From: Oceanicoccus sagamiensis
GTDB taxonomy: Bacteria; Pseudomonadota; Gammaproteobacteria; Pseudomonadales; Dasaniaceae
DNA length: 64,000 nucleotides
Assembly: GCF_002117105.1 (NCBI RefSeq)
Contig: NZ_CP019343.1
Location: forward strand, 3,348,001 to 3,412,000
Reading direction: 5' to 3'
Shown here: in pieces, positions 54,441 to 63,096 of the stretch
Layout: every line of letters starts with the position of its first letter
Numbering within the stretch: the first letter of the stretch is position 1
Position numbers and translations under genes: made by a program
Notes under the pieces: model-generated
What the model saw: the letters and a program-made list of their open reading frames with translations, nothing else
What the model was told of the DNA's origin: nothing
The model's database searches: none

Positions 54441-54631
54441 TTCGGGCAGGAGCGATTAAGGGAGGGTGGGCTTACAGGCTTATCCCTATACCCCAAGCGC
54501 TCCTGACAATCACAGGGATGGCAAAACCTCTGTCCCTGCAAGGCCTGCTCAACTCAGTGTGTTCTCGGGCTCTCTACTTTCCTCCGCAATCTTTTTTCCT
54601 ATCAATAATCCATAAGCTAAACTTCCCTATA

Positions 54632-54651
54632 AGTGACAGAACCTTGTCACT
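54632..54651. promoter_or_regulatory. Inverted repeat upstream of fliL promoter, possible activator site
   Basis: AGTGACA, six bases, TGTCACT: a perfect 7-base inverted repeat about 70 bp upstream of the sigma-54 promoter. That is a usual distance for a sigma-54 enhancer-binding activator such as a FleR/FlrC type protein. The activator identity is inference. Confidence 0.5.
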
Positions 54652-54708
54652 GTTCAATTAACGATCTAAGTGATTGTTTTTAATAATATTTAATATAAAT
54701 AACGGTGC

Positions 54709-54724
54709 TGGCACAGCTTTTGCT
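54709..54724 (+). promoter_or_regulatory. Sigma-54 promoter of fliLMNOPQR
   Basis: TGGCAC, five bases, TTGCT: an exact match to the consensus TGGCAC-N5-TTGCW, with the GG and GC in correct spacing. It lies about 40 bp before the fliL start. Sigma-54 control of flagellar genes is normal in Pseudomonas and Vibrio relatives. Confidence 0.85.
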
Positions 54725-54764
54725 GCCAGTGGTTTAGTACGCAAAAAAGCGACGGAAGTTTGGC

Positions 54765-55310
54765 ATGGCTGAAGAAAACGAAGATCAGGACGTAGAAGAA
54801 GTACCGGCAGAAAAAAAGCCGATGAGTGGCAAGACAAAAATGATCATTATGATCGTGGTGGGGCTGCTGGTTTTAGCCGCATCGATTGGCGGAACCCTGT
54901 TTGCACTGGGGTTCTTTGATAGTGATGAGGTTGATCTTGAACTGGGTGATGGCGATGAGGCGGTGGAGCAGGTTATTGATAACAAGCCCAAGCCTGCGAT
55001 GTACTTCCCCATTAAGCCGGCTTTTGTGGTCAGTTTTCCATCGCGGGGCAAGCAGCGTTATCTGCAGGTGGATGTCACCGTTTTGACCCGTGAGATGGCC
55101 GTGTTTAACGCGATGCAAACACATATGCCATTGATCAAAAACCGCTTGGTGATGTTATTTGGCGGAGAAATATACGACGAACTGCAAACCGATGAAGGCA
55201 AAGAGTTGCTGCGTCAAAAAGCGTTGGAAACCTTGCAGCAAGTGATGCAAGACGAAATCGGCAAACCGGGTATCGAAGAAGTACTGTTTACCAACTTTGT
55301 GATGCAATAG
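54765..55310 (+). CDS. fliL: Flagellar basal body protein FliL
   Basis: Inner-membrane protein beside the stator that supports torque. 181 residues: acidic N-terminal tail, one membrane helix (MIIMIVVGLLVLAASIGGTLF) and a periplasmic FliL domain (RYLQVDVTVLTREMAVFNAM, GKELLRQKALETLQQV). Start ATG 54765, about 40 bp past the sigma-54 promoter. Opens the fliL-fliR group. Confidence 0.93.
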   Translation: MAEENEDQDVEEVPAEKKPMSGKTKMIIMIVVGLLVLAASIGGTLFALGFFDSDEVDLELGDGDEAVEQVIDNKPKPAMYFPIKPAFVVSFPSRGKQRYLQVDVTVLTREMAVFNAMQTHMPLIKNRLVMLFGGEIYDELQTDEGKELLRQKALETLQQVMQDEIGKPGIEEVLFTNFVMQ

Positions 55311-55345
55311 TGCCTAACAATTATTGAAGAGGTTAACCATATAAC

Positions 55346-56314
55346 GTGCAGGATCTGTTATCTCAAGATGAAATCGATGCCTTATTACACGGTGTTGACG
55401 AAGGCGATGTCGATACCGAGTCGGATGTCGAAGATGGCAGCGCGCAATCCTATGACCTTACCAGTCAGGACCGCATTGTTCGCGGTCGCATGCCCACCCT
55501 TGAAATGGTTAATGAGCGGTTCGCCCGCTATACCCGCATCAGCCTGTTTAATTTATTACGTCGTACCGCCGATGTTGCCGTTGGTGGTATCCAAATCCAG
55601 AAATTTGGTGAATACGTCCACACCCTGTATGTGCCGACCAGCCTAAATATGGTCAAGCTGCGGCCACTGCGTGGTACCGGTCTGATTATTCTCGATGCCA
55701 AGTTGGTGTTTAAGCTGGTGGATAACTTTTTTGGTGGCGATGGCCGTCATGCCAAAATTGAAGGGCGCGAATTTACACCTACTGAATTACGTGTGGTTGA
55801 AATGGTGCTGGAAGAAGCCTTTGTCGATTTACGCGAGGCCTGGAAAGCCATTCTTCCCATCGACTTTGAATTTGTAAATGCTGAAGTTAACCCCTCCATG
55901 GCCAATATTGTTAGCCCTAGTGAAGTCGTTGTGGTCAGTACTTTTCATGTTGAACTCGATGGCGGTGGTGGTGATATGCATATCACCTTGCCTTATTCCA
56001 TGATTGAGCCGATTCGCGAAACCCTCGATGCCGGTTTGCAAACGGACGTTGATGATATTGATGAGCGTTGGGTGACGTCGCTACGTGAAGATATTATGAG
56101 TGCCACTGTGAATCTGGACTGCACCCTGGTGGAAAAAGAAATTACCTTGCGCGATATCCTAGAGCTACAGGAAGGGGATGTTGTGCCTATTGATATGCCG
56201 GAAAAACTGGTGGTGTTGGCCAATGGCGTACCAATGTTAGATGCCAAATTAGGCCAATCAAAAGGCAATTTGGCGTTACAGGTTATCGATAAAATTGATC
56301 GTAACGCGATGTAG
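55346..56314 (+). CDS. fliM: Flagellar motor switch protein FliM
   Basis: Rotor switch protein that binds phosphorylated CheY through its N-terminus. Start is GTG 55346 giving MQDLLSQDEIDALLHGVD, the conserved CheY-binding peptide, which fixes the start. 322 residues, with the middle CheC-like domain (GEYVHTLYVPTSLNMVKLRP) and the C-terminal SpoA domain (LQEGDVVPIDMPEKLVVLA). Complete. Confidence 0.96.
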   Translation: MQDLLSQDEIDALLHGVDEGDVDTESDVEDGSAQSYDLTSQDRIVRGRMPTLEMVNERFARYTRISLFNLLRRTADVAVGGIQIQKFGEYVHTLYVPTSLNMVKLRPLRGTGLIILDAKLVFKLVDNFFGGDGRHAKIEGREFTPTELRVVEMVLEEAFVDLREAWKAILPIDFEFVNAEVNPSMANIVSPSEVVVVSTFHVELDGGGGDMHITLPYSMIEPIRETLDAGLQTDVDDIDERWVTSLREDIMSATVNLDCTLVEKEITLRDILELQEGDVVPIDMPEKLVVLANGVPMLDAKLGQSKGNLALQVIDKIDRNAM

Positions 56315-56404
56315 CTAAGGCATAGGTTTAGTCTATAGCGTTGACAATATACAAAATCCGTTGATAAACAGAGAGTGGCTGGCTAAAGCCAGTAGGTGGA
56401 AAAA

Positions 56405-56848
56405 ATGAGTGATGATGATAAGACAGATCAGGATGCCATGGCGGATGACTGGGCTGCGGCAATGGCAGAACAGGGCGATGAAGGAGGGCAGGATGATATT
56501 GATGCCGTATTGGCCGAGGCCAATGTTGATGTTCAGCCTGCACCAATGGATGAATTTGCGGCGACGCCCGCAACTGCAGTAGAAGGTGCCCCTGACCTGG
56601 ATGTCATTATGGATATTCCGGTCAATATTTCTATGGAAGTGGGTAATACCGAAATCAGTATTCGCAATCTGTTGCAGCTTAATCAGGGCTCAGTGATAGA
56701 ACTGGACCGTCTGGCAGGTGAACCATTGGATGTGTTGGTAAACGGCACATTAATCGCCCATGGTGAAGTGGTGGTGGTTAATGAAAAGTTTGGTATTCGT
56801 ATGACGGATGTTATCAGCCCTTCAGAACGTATTAAAAAACTGCGGTAA
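56405..56848 (+). CDS. fliN: Flagellar motor switch protein FliN
   Basis: Lower part of the C-ring; also docks export complexes. From ATG 56405 (MSDDDKTDQDAMADDW), with AGGTGG upstream. 147 residues: an acidic variable N-terminus and the SpoA domain (ISMEVGNTEISIRNLLQL, LAGEPLDVLVNGTLIAHGEV). Its stop overlaps the fliO start. Confidence 0.94.
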   Translation: MSDDDKTDQDAMADDWAAAMAEQGDEGGQDDIDAVLAEANVDVQPAPMDEFAATPATAVEGAPDLDVIMDIPVNISMEVGNTEISIRNLLQLNQGSVIELDRLAGEPLDVLVNGTLIAHGEVVVVNEKFGIRMTDVISPSERIKKLR

Positions 56849-57411
56849 TGATTATGTGGTGCTGTCCGATGTGTCGACAGAGAGTAATAACTATACTTAG
56901 CCTTTTTGTGCTGCTCATCAGCTTCCCCCTGATGGCCGACGAGGCAACGGCAATACCGGCTGCTACTGAAACGGTGCCAGCGTATCCTGAAGTCTTTAGT
57001 TCAAAAGCGGCACCTGCGGCGACCGCTACTGCACAAGCTCATCAGGGGGCTGGTGTTGGTGCCGGTGTGGTCAATGCCGACCCCGTTACGGCTATTGCCG
57101 GCTTAGTATTAATTGTCTTTTTAATTATCACGATCGGTTGGTTGATTCGTCGAGTCGGTGGTGTGCCGATGATGGGCGGCCAGGCAATGAAGGTTAATGC
57201 CGTATTATCGCTGGGTACTCGTGAGAAGGTGGTATTGGTTGATATAGGTGATAAACAGGTATTGTTGGGGGTGGCTCCGGGCCGTATCTCGCATATCCAG
57301 AGCTTTGATGAACCTGTTGTTAGCAACACGGTTAACACGGAAAGCAGTGCAGACTTTTCTTCAACCATTAAAAATCTATTGCAGCAAAATAAGCGGGGAG
57401 GGCAGTCTTGA
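56848..57411 (+). CDS. fliO: Flagellar biosynthesis protein FliO
   Basis: Helps assemble the FliP-FliQ-FliR export gate. 187 residues starting [12 protein letters not shown] at ATG 56848 (a second ATG lies at 56854). A signal-like hydrophobic N-terminus ([14 protein letters not shown]), an Ala-rich linker, one membrane helix ([17 protein letters not shown]), then a cytoplasmic FliO domain ([19 protein letters not shown]). Overlaps fliN and fliP at both ends. Confidence 0.9.
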   Translation: MIMWCCPMCRQRVITILSLFVLLISFPLMADEATAIPAATETVPAYPEVFSSKAAPAATATAQAHQGAGVGAGVVNADPVTAIAGLVLIVFLIITIGWLIRRVGGVPMMGGQAMKVNAVLSLGTREKVVLVDIGDKQVLLGVAPGRISHIQSFDEPVVSNTVNTESSADFSSTIKNLLQQNKRGGQS

Positions 57412-58217
57412 TGTTGATGACCTTGCTTCGCCCCTTCGTCTTATTCTGTTTGTTGTTGCCCGCGGTGGCGTTGGGCCAGGTTGATGGATCGGTGGCGGCG
57501 ACGGCACAGTCGATTACCGATGTAGCAGCGAAAGTAGCGCCCGGTATTCCCGCTATGACCGTGACTACCAATGCCAGCGGTGGTCAGGATTACACGGTCA
57601 CTATCCAGATTCTAGCGATTATGACCGTGCTGACGCTGCTGCCGTCGGTATTGATGATGATGACGGCCTTTACCCGCGTGATTATTGTATTTGCCATTCT
57701 TCGTCAGGCGATCGGCCTGCAGAGCACACCATCGAACCAGATTATTTTAGGCTTATCTATTTTTCTCACCATTTTTATTATGCTGCCGGTGTTGGAAGAA
57801 GCTAACGAAACGGCTGTGCAGCCTTATATGAATGAACAGATGGGATCACTGGAAGCGATAGAGGCGGCCTCCAGACCTTTCCATAAGTTTATGTTGTCTC
57901 AAACCCGTGAAACGGATTTGGATTTGTTTATGCGCATCTCCAATACTACGGATGTTCAAACCCCGAAAGATACGCCGTTTTTTGTTTTGGCCCCGGCTTT
58001 TCTGACCAGTGAATTAAAAACCGCTTTTCAGATGGGTTTTGTTTTGTTTATTCCGTTTCTGGTTATCGATTTAGTGGTGGCCAGTGTGTTAATGGCGATG
58101 GGTATGATGATGCTGTCGCCGATTATTATTTCCTTGCCCTTTAAGATTATGATGTTTGTACTGGTTGATGGTTGGGCCATGATTATTGGTACTTTGGCTG
58201 CCAGTTATGGCTATTGA
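57411..58217 (+). CDS. fliP: Flagellar export gate protein FliP
   Basis: Core of the export gate pore. 268 residues from ATG 57411, which overlaps the fliO stop; ATG 57417 is an alternative. N-terminal signal peptide ([16 protein letters not shown]), then the family block [40 protein letters not shown] and [20 protein letters not shown]. Complete. Confidence 0.96.
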   Translation: MLMTLLRPFVLFCLLLPAVALGQVDGSVAATAQSITDVAAKVAPGIPAMTVTTNASGGQDYTVTIQILAIMTVLTLLPSVLMMMTAFTRVIIVFAILRQAIGLQSTPSNQIILGLSIFLTIFIMLPVLEEANETAVQPYMNEQMGSLEAIEAASRPFHKFMLSQTRETDLDLFMRISNTTDVQTPKDTPFFVLAPAFLTSELKTAFQMGFVLFIPFLVIDLVVASVLMAMGMMMLSPIIISLPFKIMMFVLVDGWAMIIGTLAASYGY

Positions 58218-58231
58218 CGAGGTGGTATGCA

Positions 58232-58501
58232 ATGACACCTGATACGGTCGTTGATTTATTTCGTGAAGCGATGTTGCTGGTTATTCTGATTGTCTGCCTG
58301 ATGGTGGTGCCCAGTTTGTTGGTGGGTTTGGCGATTAGTATTTTTCAGGCGGCTACGCAAATTAATGAACAAACGTTAAGTTTTTTACCCCGCCTTTTAA
58401 CCACTATTTTTATGCTGATTTTATTCGGCCCTTTTATTCTTTCTGAAATTATCGACTTTACCACCAAGCTGGTAACCAGTTTGCCACTGCTGATAGGTTG
58501 A
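58232..58501 (+). CDS. fliQ: Flagellar export gate protein FliQ
   Basis: Small two-helix gate protein. ATG 58232 (MTPDTVVDLFREAML) gives 89 residues, normal size, with LVGLAISIFQAATQINEQTL typical of FliQ. The reading frame is open further upstream but overlaps fliP. Good ribosome site GAGGTGG upstream. Confidence 0.95.
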   Translation: MTPDTVVDLFREAMLLVILIVCLMVVPSLLVGLAISIFQAATQINEQTLSFLPRLLTTIFMLILFGPFILSEIIDFTTKLVTSLPLLIG

Positions 58502-58511
58502 TTGCGCGCTT

Positions 58512-59288
58512 ATGTTTGCTCTCGAAAGCGCATTAATCAGTGGTTGGATGAGTTCGGTGCTGTGGCCGTTTTTTCGTATTGGCGGCTTTTTTTTGGCGGC
58601 GCCTATTTTTGGTACTCAGTTGGTCCCAGCTAGAACACGGATTGTGTTGGCGTTTTTGGTCACGATGATATTGGTGCCAAATTTGCCTGCTATGCCTGAG
58701 ATGGACGCGCTGTCTATCCCTTCGTTTATTATTGTGGCGCAACAATTGCTGATCGGTATTGCTATGGGTTTTTCTATGCAATTGCTGTTGCAGCTTTTTG
58801 TGGTGGGCGGGCAAATTATTGCGATGCATATGGCCTTGGGTTTTGCCTCGATGGTGGACCCCAGTAATGGTGTTACGGTAACGGTACTATCGCAGCTCCA
58901 TCTGATGTTGGTGACTTTGTTGTTTGTCTCTATGAACGGTCATCTGGCGATGATTGATGTGATGGTAGAAAGTTTTTATGCGCTGCCAGTAGGCGGTATG
59001 TTTATTAGCGATAATATGTTGATGGAATTAGCGGGCAGGGCCAGTTGGATGTTTAGCAGTGCCTTGTTATTGGCTCTGCCAGCGATTGCCTCATTGATGG
59101 TGATTAACTATTCCCTGGGTATTGTTACCCGAGCGGCTCCCCAGTTAAATATCTTTGCGCTGGGTTTTCCTTCTATGTTGATTATTGGTTTGATCATTAT
59201 TTATATTATTTTGCAGGGTTATGTGCCTTTATTTGATCGCTTTACTCGTGAGGCTTTGGATTTGATGGCGTTTTTGGTTACGCCTTAG
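58512..59288 (+). CDS. fliR: Flagellar export gate protein FliR
   Basis: Third export gate component. 258 residues, several membrane helices, with RIGGFFLAAPIFGTQLVPART and IAMGFSMQLLLQLFVVGGQI typical. It follows fliQ by 10 bp and ends the fliL-fliR group; flhB is separated by a 342 bp gap with a repeat element and its own promoter. Confidence 0.94.
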   Translation: MFALESALISGWMSSVLWPFFRIGGFFLAAPIFGTQLVPARTRIVLAFLVTMILVPNLPAMPEMDALSIPSFIIVAQQLLIGIAMGFSMQLLLQLFVVGGQIIAMHMALGFASMVDPSNGVTVTVLSQLHLMLVTLLFVSMNGHLAMIDVMVESFYALPVGGMFISDNMLMELAGRASWMFSSALLLALPAIASLMVINYSLGIVTRAAPQLNIFALGFPSMLIIGLIIIYIILQGYVPLFDRFTREALDLMAFLVTP

Positions 59289-59316
59289 TTGTTTGGTTGT
59301 CTGGATTGGTTGCAGG

Positions 59317-59423
59317 AGTGAGTGAGGGGGCTGGTTTCAGGGGGCGCTGTAAACCATCCCTGGGCGCTCGGAAAAATGCATCCCTGCATTTTTACGCCCC
59401 TGAAACCAGCCCCCTCACTCACT
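59317..59423 (+). repeat. Palindromic element, copy 3 (107 bp)
   Basis: Terminal arms of about 29 bases pair with one extra G (AGTGAGTGAGGGGGCTGG and its complement). Inside are CGCTGTAAACCATCC, a short GGCGCTCGG, and a perfect inner hairpin AAAAATGCA..TGCATTTTT. It lacks the longer 33-35 base insert of copies 1 and 2. Arm sequence differs from both but stays paired. Confidence 0.8.
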
Positions 59424-59555
59424 CTTCATGTTCACGTAGCTATTCGAGTGTAAAAACTCAATGTATTCGTAAACCAAAAACTTTGAAAGAAATAGAAAAT
59501 GTGACACCCCACCTCAGCTCGTTCCAACAGTATCTACTAGCCACACCATAAGCCA

Positions 59556-59571
59556 TGGCACAACTCTTGCT
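59556..59571 (+). promoter_or_regulatory. Sigma-54 promoter of flhB
   Basis: TGGCAC, five bases, TTGCT: exact consensus with correct spacing, 60-75 bp before the flhB GTG. It lies just downstream of palindromic element copy 3. Confidence 0.85.
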
Positions 59572-59630
59572 CTCTGCTCATATACCGGCAGCCTTTTGGC
59601 ACATGCCCACCCAATACTACAGAGACCACC

Positions 59631-60791
59631 GTGGCAGAGAACGAGAACGGTCAGGAAAAAACCGAAGAAGCGACCCCCAAACGGTTGGAAAAGGCCCGTG
59701 GCGAAGGGCAGGTCGCTCGCTCCAAAGAGTTAACGACGACGCTGGTATTATTGGCGGGTGTGGGTGGCTTGATTACGCTGGGCGGTGATCTTGGTCATGC
59801 GCTGATGAATTTTATGCGGTTTAATTTTACCGTTTCCCGCGAAGCCGTCTTTGATACTCAGCTAATGATGCTGCATCTCAGTGATACCACCTATGCGGCG
59901 ATTGAAGCCTTGCTGCCTTTTTTTGGGGTGGTGGTGGTGGCCGCTTTGGTGGGGCCTACTGCACTGGGTGGCTTCTTGTTTAGTGGTAAAGCGCTGGCTC
60001 CCAAACTTAGCCGAATGAATCCGATTAAGGGCATTCAGCGCATGTTCTCCATGAACTCGCTGGTGGAGTTGATTAAATCGATTGGCAAAGTGGTTTTGGT
60101 GGGCTCGGCAGCCATTGCCATGTTGATGCTGTTCTATTCCGAGATACTGGGTCTGTCGACGGAAAATCTTAAGCCTGCGCTGGAGCATATGTTAACCATT
60201 ATTGCCTGGTCGATTTTGGCGGTCAGTGCCTCCATGATTTTTATTGCCGCTATCGATGTTCCCTACCAGATTTTTGACCACAGTAAAAAAATGAAAATGA
60301 CCCTTCAGGAAGTCAAAGATGAAATGAAGGATACCGAGGGTAAGCCTGAAGTGAAGGGCAAGATTCGTCAGTTGCAACGGGAAATGGCCCAGCGGCGGAT
60401 GATGGAAGCGGTGCCCGAAGCGGATGTGGTTATCACCAACCCTGAGCACTTCTCTATTGCCCTGAAATACGATGTAGATGGCGGGGGCGCGCCGATGGTA
60501 TTAGCCAAGGGTGTAGATTTTATGGCGATTAAAATCCGTGAAATTGCCAAAGCTCACGACATTATGATTTTGGAAGCGCCACCTCTGGCCAGGGCGATTT
60601 ACTTTACCACTGAACTGGACGAAGAGATTCCGAGTGCCTTGTATTTGGCGGTGGCACAGGTTCTGGCCTATGTATTCCAGCTTAAGGCGCATAAGGATGG
60701 CAAGGGCAGAAGGCCCAAGCCGCTGGCGGAGATTGTGGTACCCCGCGAAGCTCAGTATGACGTAGAGGGTAACCCGGCCCCGGAGCAATAA
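59631..60791 (+). CDS. flhB: Flagellar export switch protein FlhB
   Basis: Export gate protein that switches substrate class after autocleavage. Start GTG 59631 (MAENENGQEKTEEATPKRLE), with little ribosome-site match. 386 residues: four membrane helices in the first ~210, then the cytoplasmic tail. The cleavage motif, usually NPTH, reads NPEH at residues 270-273 (VVITNPEHFSIALKYD). Asn and Pro, needed for cleavage, are kept. Complete. Confidence 0.95.
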   Translation: MAENENGQEKTEEATPKRLEKARGEGQVARSKELTTTLVLLAGVGGLITLGGDLGHALMNFMRFNFTVSREAVFDTQLMMLHLSDTTYAAIEALLPFFGVVVVAALVGPTALGGFLFSGKALAPKLSRMNPIKGIQRMFSMNSLVELIKSIGKVVLVGSAAIAMLMLFYSEILGLSTENLKPALEHMLTIIAWSILAVSASMIFIAAIDVPYQIFDHSKKMKMTLQEVKDEMKDTEGKPEVKGKIRQLQREMAQRRMMEAVPEADVVITNPEHFSIALKYDVDGGGAPMVLAKGVDFMAIKIREIAKAHDIMILEAPPLARAIYFTTELDEEIPSALYLAVAQVLAYVFQLKAHKDGKGRRPKPLAEIVVPREAQYDVEGNPAPEQ

Positions 60792-60812
60792 ATCGTAGCG
60801 CCGGGTTAAAAC

Positions 60813-60828
60813 TGGAAGGATTCTTGCA
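60813..60828 (+). promoter_or_regulatory. Sigma-54 promoter of flhA
   Basis: TGGAAG, five bases, TTGCA: the -12 half is consensus and the -24 half keeps the TGG, with 12-base spacing. It lies 118 bp before flhA in the 154 bp gap after flhB. Confidence 0.65.
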
Positions 60829-60945
60829 ATAAGGATAATAACCGGGAGATTGTTGGCCAAAACCGACAATTTATTAACGCTTTAGATACCGTGATGGCAG
60901 CGACGTTTAGCAGTATGCCTCACAGTCAGTGGTAAACAACCAATA

Positions 60946-63066
60946 ATGAACGTCACAAATAATCAGGCATTTAGTCTTAAAGCGTTAACTCAAAGTAATT
61001 TGGGTGTCCCTGTGCTGCTGCTGACCATTCTCGGCATGCTGACTCTGCCTGTTCCCCCCTTTCTATTGGATGTGTTTTTCTCGTTTAATATTGCCCTGGC
61101 CATTGTCGTCTTGCTGGTGGCTGTTTATGCCTTGCGCCCGCTGGATTTTGCCGTTTTCCCAACGGTGCTCTTAGTGGCTACCTTGTTGCGCTTAGCGTTG
61201 AATGTCGCTTCTACCCGAGTGGTGCTGTTAGATGGCCATCAGGGGGGGGATGCCGCGGGTAAAGTTATCCAATCCTTTGGTGAGGTGGTGATTGGCGGTA
61301 ATTATGCCGTGGGTCTGGTGGTGTTTTTAATTCTGGTGATTATCAACTTTGTGGTGGTCACCAAAGGTGCCGGTCGAATCTCCGAGGTGAGTGCTCGATT
61401 TACTCTGGATGCGATGCCCGGCAAGCAGATGGCTATCGATGCGGATTTAAACTCAGGGCTGATCGATCAGGATCAGGCCAGAAACCGCCGTCAGGAAATT
61501 GCCAGCGAAGCCGACTTTTATGGCTCGATGGATGGTGCCAGTAAATTTGTTCGTGGTGATGCTGTTGCCGGTATATTGATTTTATTTATTAATATTATTG
61601 GTGGTTTGGCCATCGGTATGGTGCAGCACGAATTAGAATTTTCCCGTGCGATGGAAGTTTACTCGCTGTTAACCATCGGTGATGGTTTGGTCGCGCAAAT
61701 TCCAGGCTTATTGCTTTCTACGTCCGCGGCGATGATGGTTACCCGTGTGAGCGACTCCAAAGATATGGGAGAGCAAATCACTGGGCAAATGTTTAGCTCA
61801 CCTAAAGCCTTGATCGTCACCGCGTCTATTTTAGGTTTTATGGGTATTATCCCCGGTATGCCTCATGTCGCTTTTTTATCGCTGGCAGCCATTATTGGCG
61901 GCATAGCGTATGTGATTACACAGCGTAAAGAGCAGGTTGAAGTTGAGCGGGTTGCCGCAGAGCGCACCGAGAAAGTTCAGGCTCAACAGGAGCAGCAGGT
62001 TCAACAGGCGCAAGTGCCTGAAATTGGTTGGGATGATGTGCAGCCTGTAGATGCTATTGGCTTGGAAGTGGGTTATCGATTAATTCCTATGGTTGATAAA
62101 GCGCAGGGTGGGGAGCTACTCAGCCGAATTAAAGGTATTCGTAAAAAGCTGTCGCAGGAAGTGGGTTTTTTAATTCCTTCGGTGCATATTCGCGACAATC
62201 TGGATTTAACCCCAACGGCTTACCGGATTACCTTAACGGGTGTTACTGCCGGTGAGGCAGAAATTTATCCCGACCGTGACTTGGCGATTAACCCGGGGCA
62301 GGTATTTGGCAAATTGGATGGTATTCCAACCGTCGATCCGGCGTTCGGTTTAGAAGCCCTTTGGATTGACCCCTCGCAAAAAGATCAGGCCCAGACCTTG
62401 GGTTATACCGTGGTCGATGCCAGTACGGTGGTGGCCACCCATATTAACCAGCTGCTACTCAAACACACCCATGAATTACTGGGCCACGATGAAGTGCAGC
62501 AGATGCTGGATATGCTGGCCAAGCATTCACCCAAGTTAGTGGAGCAGCTGGCGCCGGAAATCGTGCCGATGAATGTCTTGCTGGGGGTAATGAAGAACTT
62601 GCTGATGGAGCAGGTGCCCATTCGGGATTTAAGAACGATTGCTGCCGCGGTCTCGGCCAATGTAAATCTCAGTCAAGATCTTGGCGCTTTAACCGGTGCG
62701 GTGCGGGTGGCTTTGCGTCGCAGTATTGTACAAAACATCTATGGAAACGACGCGGTACTGCCGGCTATAGCACTGGATCCATCAATGGAACAGTTATTGC
62801 TTAAGTCAGTACATCAGGCGCAACAAAACGGGATTACTGACGATATTATTTTAGAGCCGGGGCTGGCGGAGAAGTTACAGACCGCACTGGCTGAAGCCTC
62901 GCAAAAGCAAGAGATGGCGGGCAAGCCTTCGGTGTTATTGGTATCGGCACCTCTGCGCCATGTATTGGTTAAGTTTATTCGTTACAGCGCGGTTGACATG
63001 CAGGTGTTGTCTTATGCAGAAATACCGGATGACAAACAAATTACTATAGAAAGTACGGTTGGCTAA
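60946..63066 (+). CDS. flhA: Flagellar export protein FlhA
   Basis: Largest export gate protein; its cytoplasmic ring receives chaperone-substrate complexes. 706 residues: N-terminal membrane half with the FHIPEP signature region (FLLDVFFSFNIALAIVVLL, FPTVLLVATLLRLALNVASTR), and the C-terminal ring (IGLEVGYRLIPMVDKAQGGE, VGFLIPSVHIRDNLDL). Preceded by a sigma-54 promoter; flhF follows 30 bp downstream. Confidence 0.97.
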   Translation: MNVTNNQAFSLKALTQSNLGVPVLLLTILGMLTLPVPPFLLDVFFSFNIALAIVVLLVAVYALRPLDFAVFPTVLLVATLLRLALNVASTRVVLLDGHQGGDAAGKVIQSFGEVVIGGNYAVGLVVFLILVIINFVVVTKGAGRISEVSARFTLDAMPGKQMAIDADLNSGLIDQDQARNRRQEIASEADFYGSMDGASKFVRGDAVAGILILFINIIGGLAIGMVQHELEFSRAMEVYSLLTIGDGLVAQIPGLLLSTSAAMMVTRVSDSKDMGEQITGQMFSSPKALIVTASILGFMGIIPGMPHVAFLSLAAIIGGIAYVITQRKEQVEVERVAAERTEKVQAQQEQQVQQAQVPEIGWDDVQPVDAIGLEVGYRLIPMVDKAQGGELLSRIKGIRKKLSQEVGFLIPSVHIRDNLDLTPTAYRITLTGVTAGEAEIYPDRDLAINPGQVFGKLDGIPTVDPAFGLEALWIDPSQKDQAQTLGYTVVDASTVVATHINQLLLKHTHELLGHDEVQQMLDMLAKHSPKLVEQLAPEIVPMNVLLGVMKNLLMEQVPIRDLRTIAAAVSANVNLSQDLGALTGAVRVALRRSIVQNIYGNDAVLPAIALDPSMEQLLLKSVHQAQQNGITDDIILEPGLAEKLQTALAEASQKQEMAGKPSVLLVSAPLRHVLVKFIRYSAVDMQVLSYAEIPDDKQITIESTVG

Positions 63067-63096
63067 CAACAGTGGGTTAAGAAGGGGTCTTAAACA

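Larger units (their letters stand above)
54441..54764. other. Intergenic region between fliK and fliL, regulatory
   Basis: 324 bases with two clear elements: an inverted repeat at 54632-54651 and a sigma-54 promoter at 54709-54724. Nearer fliK, short inverted repeats (CAGGAGCG at ~54448 with CGCTCCTG at ~54499) could form a weak hairpin without a T run. No gene seen. Confidence 0.6.
59289..59630. other. Intergenic region between fliR and flhB: palindromic element plus promoter
   Basis: 342 bases, unusual for a gap inside a flagellar operon. It holds palindromic element copy 3 (59317-59423) and, after it, a sigma-54 promoter (59556-59571). No gene. The element may have interrupted an older fliR-flhB junction. 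Confidence 0.65.
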
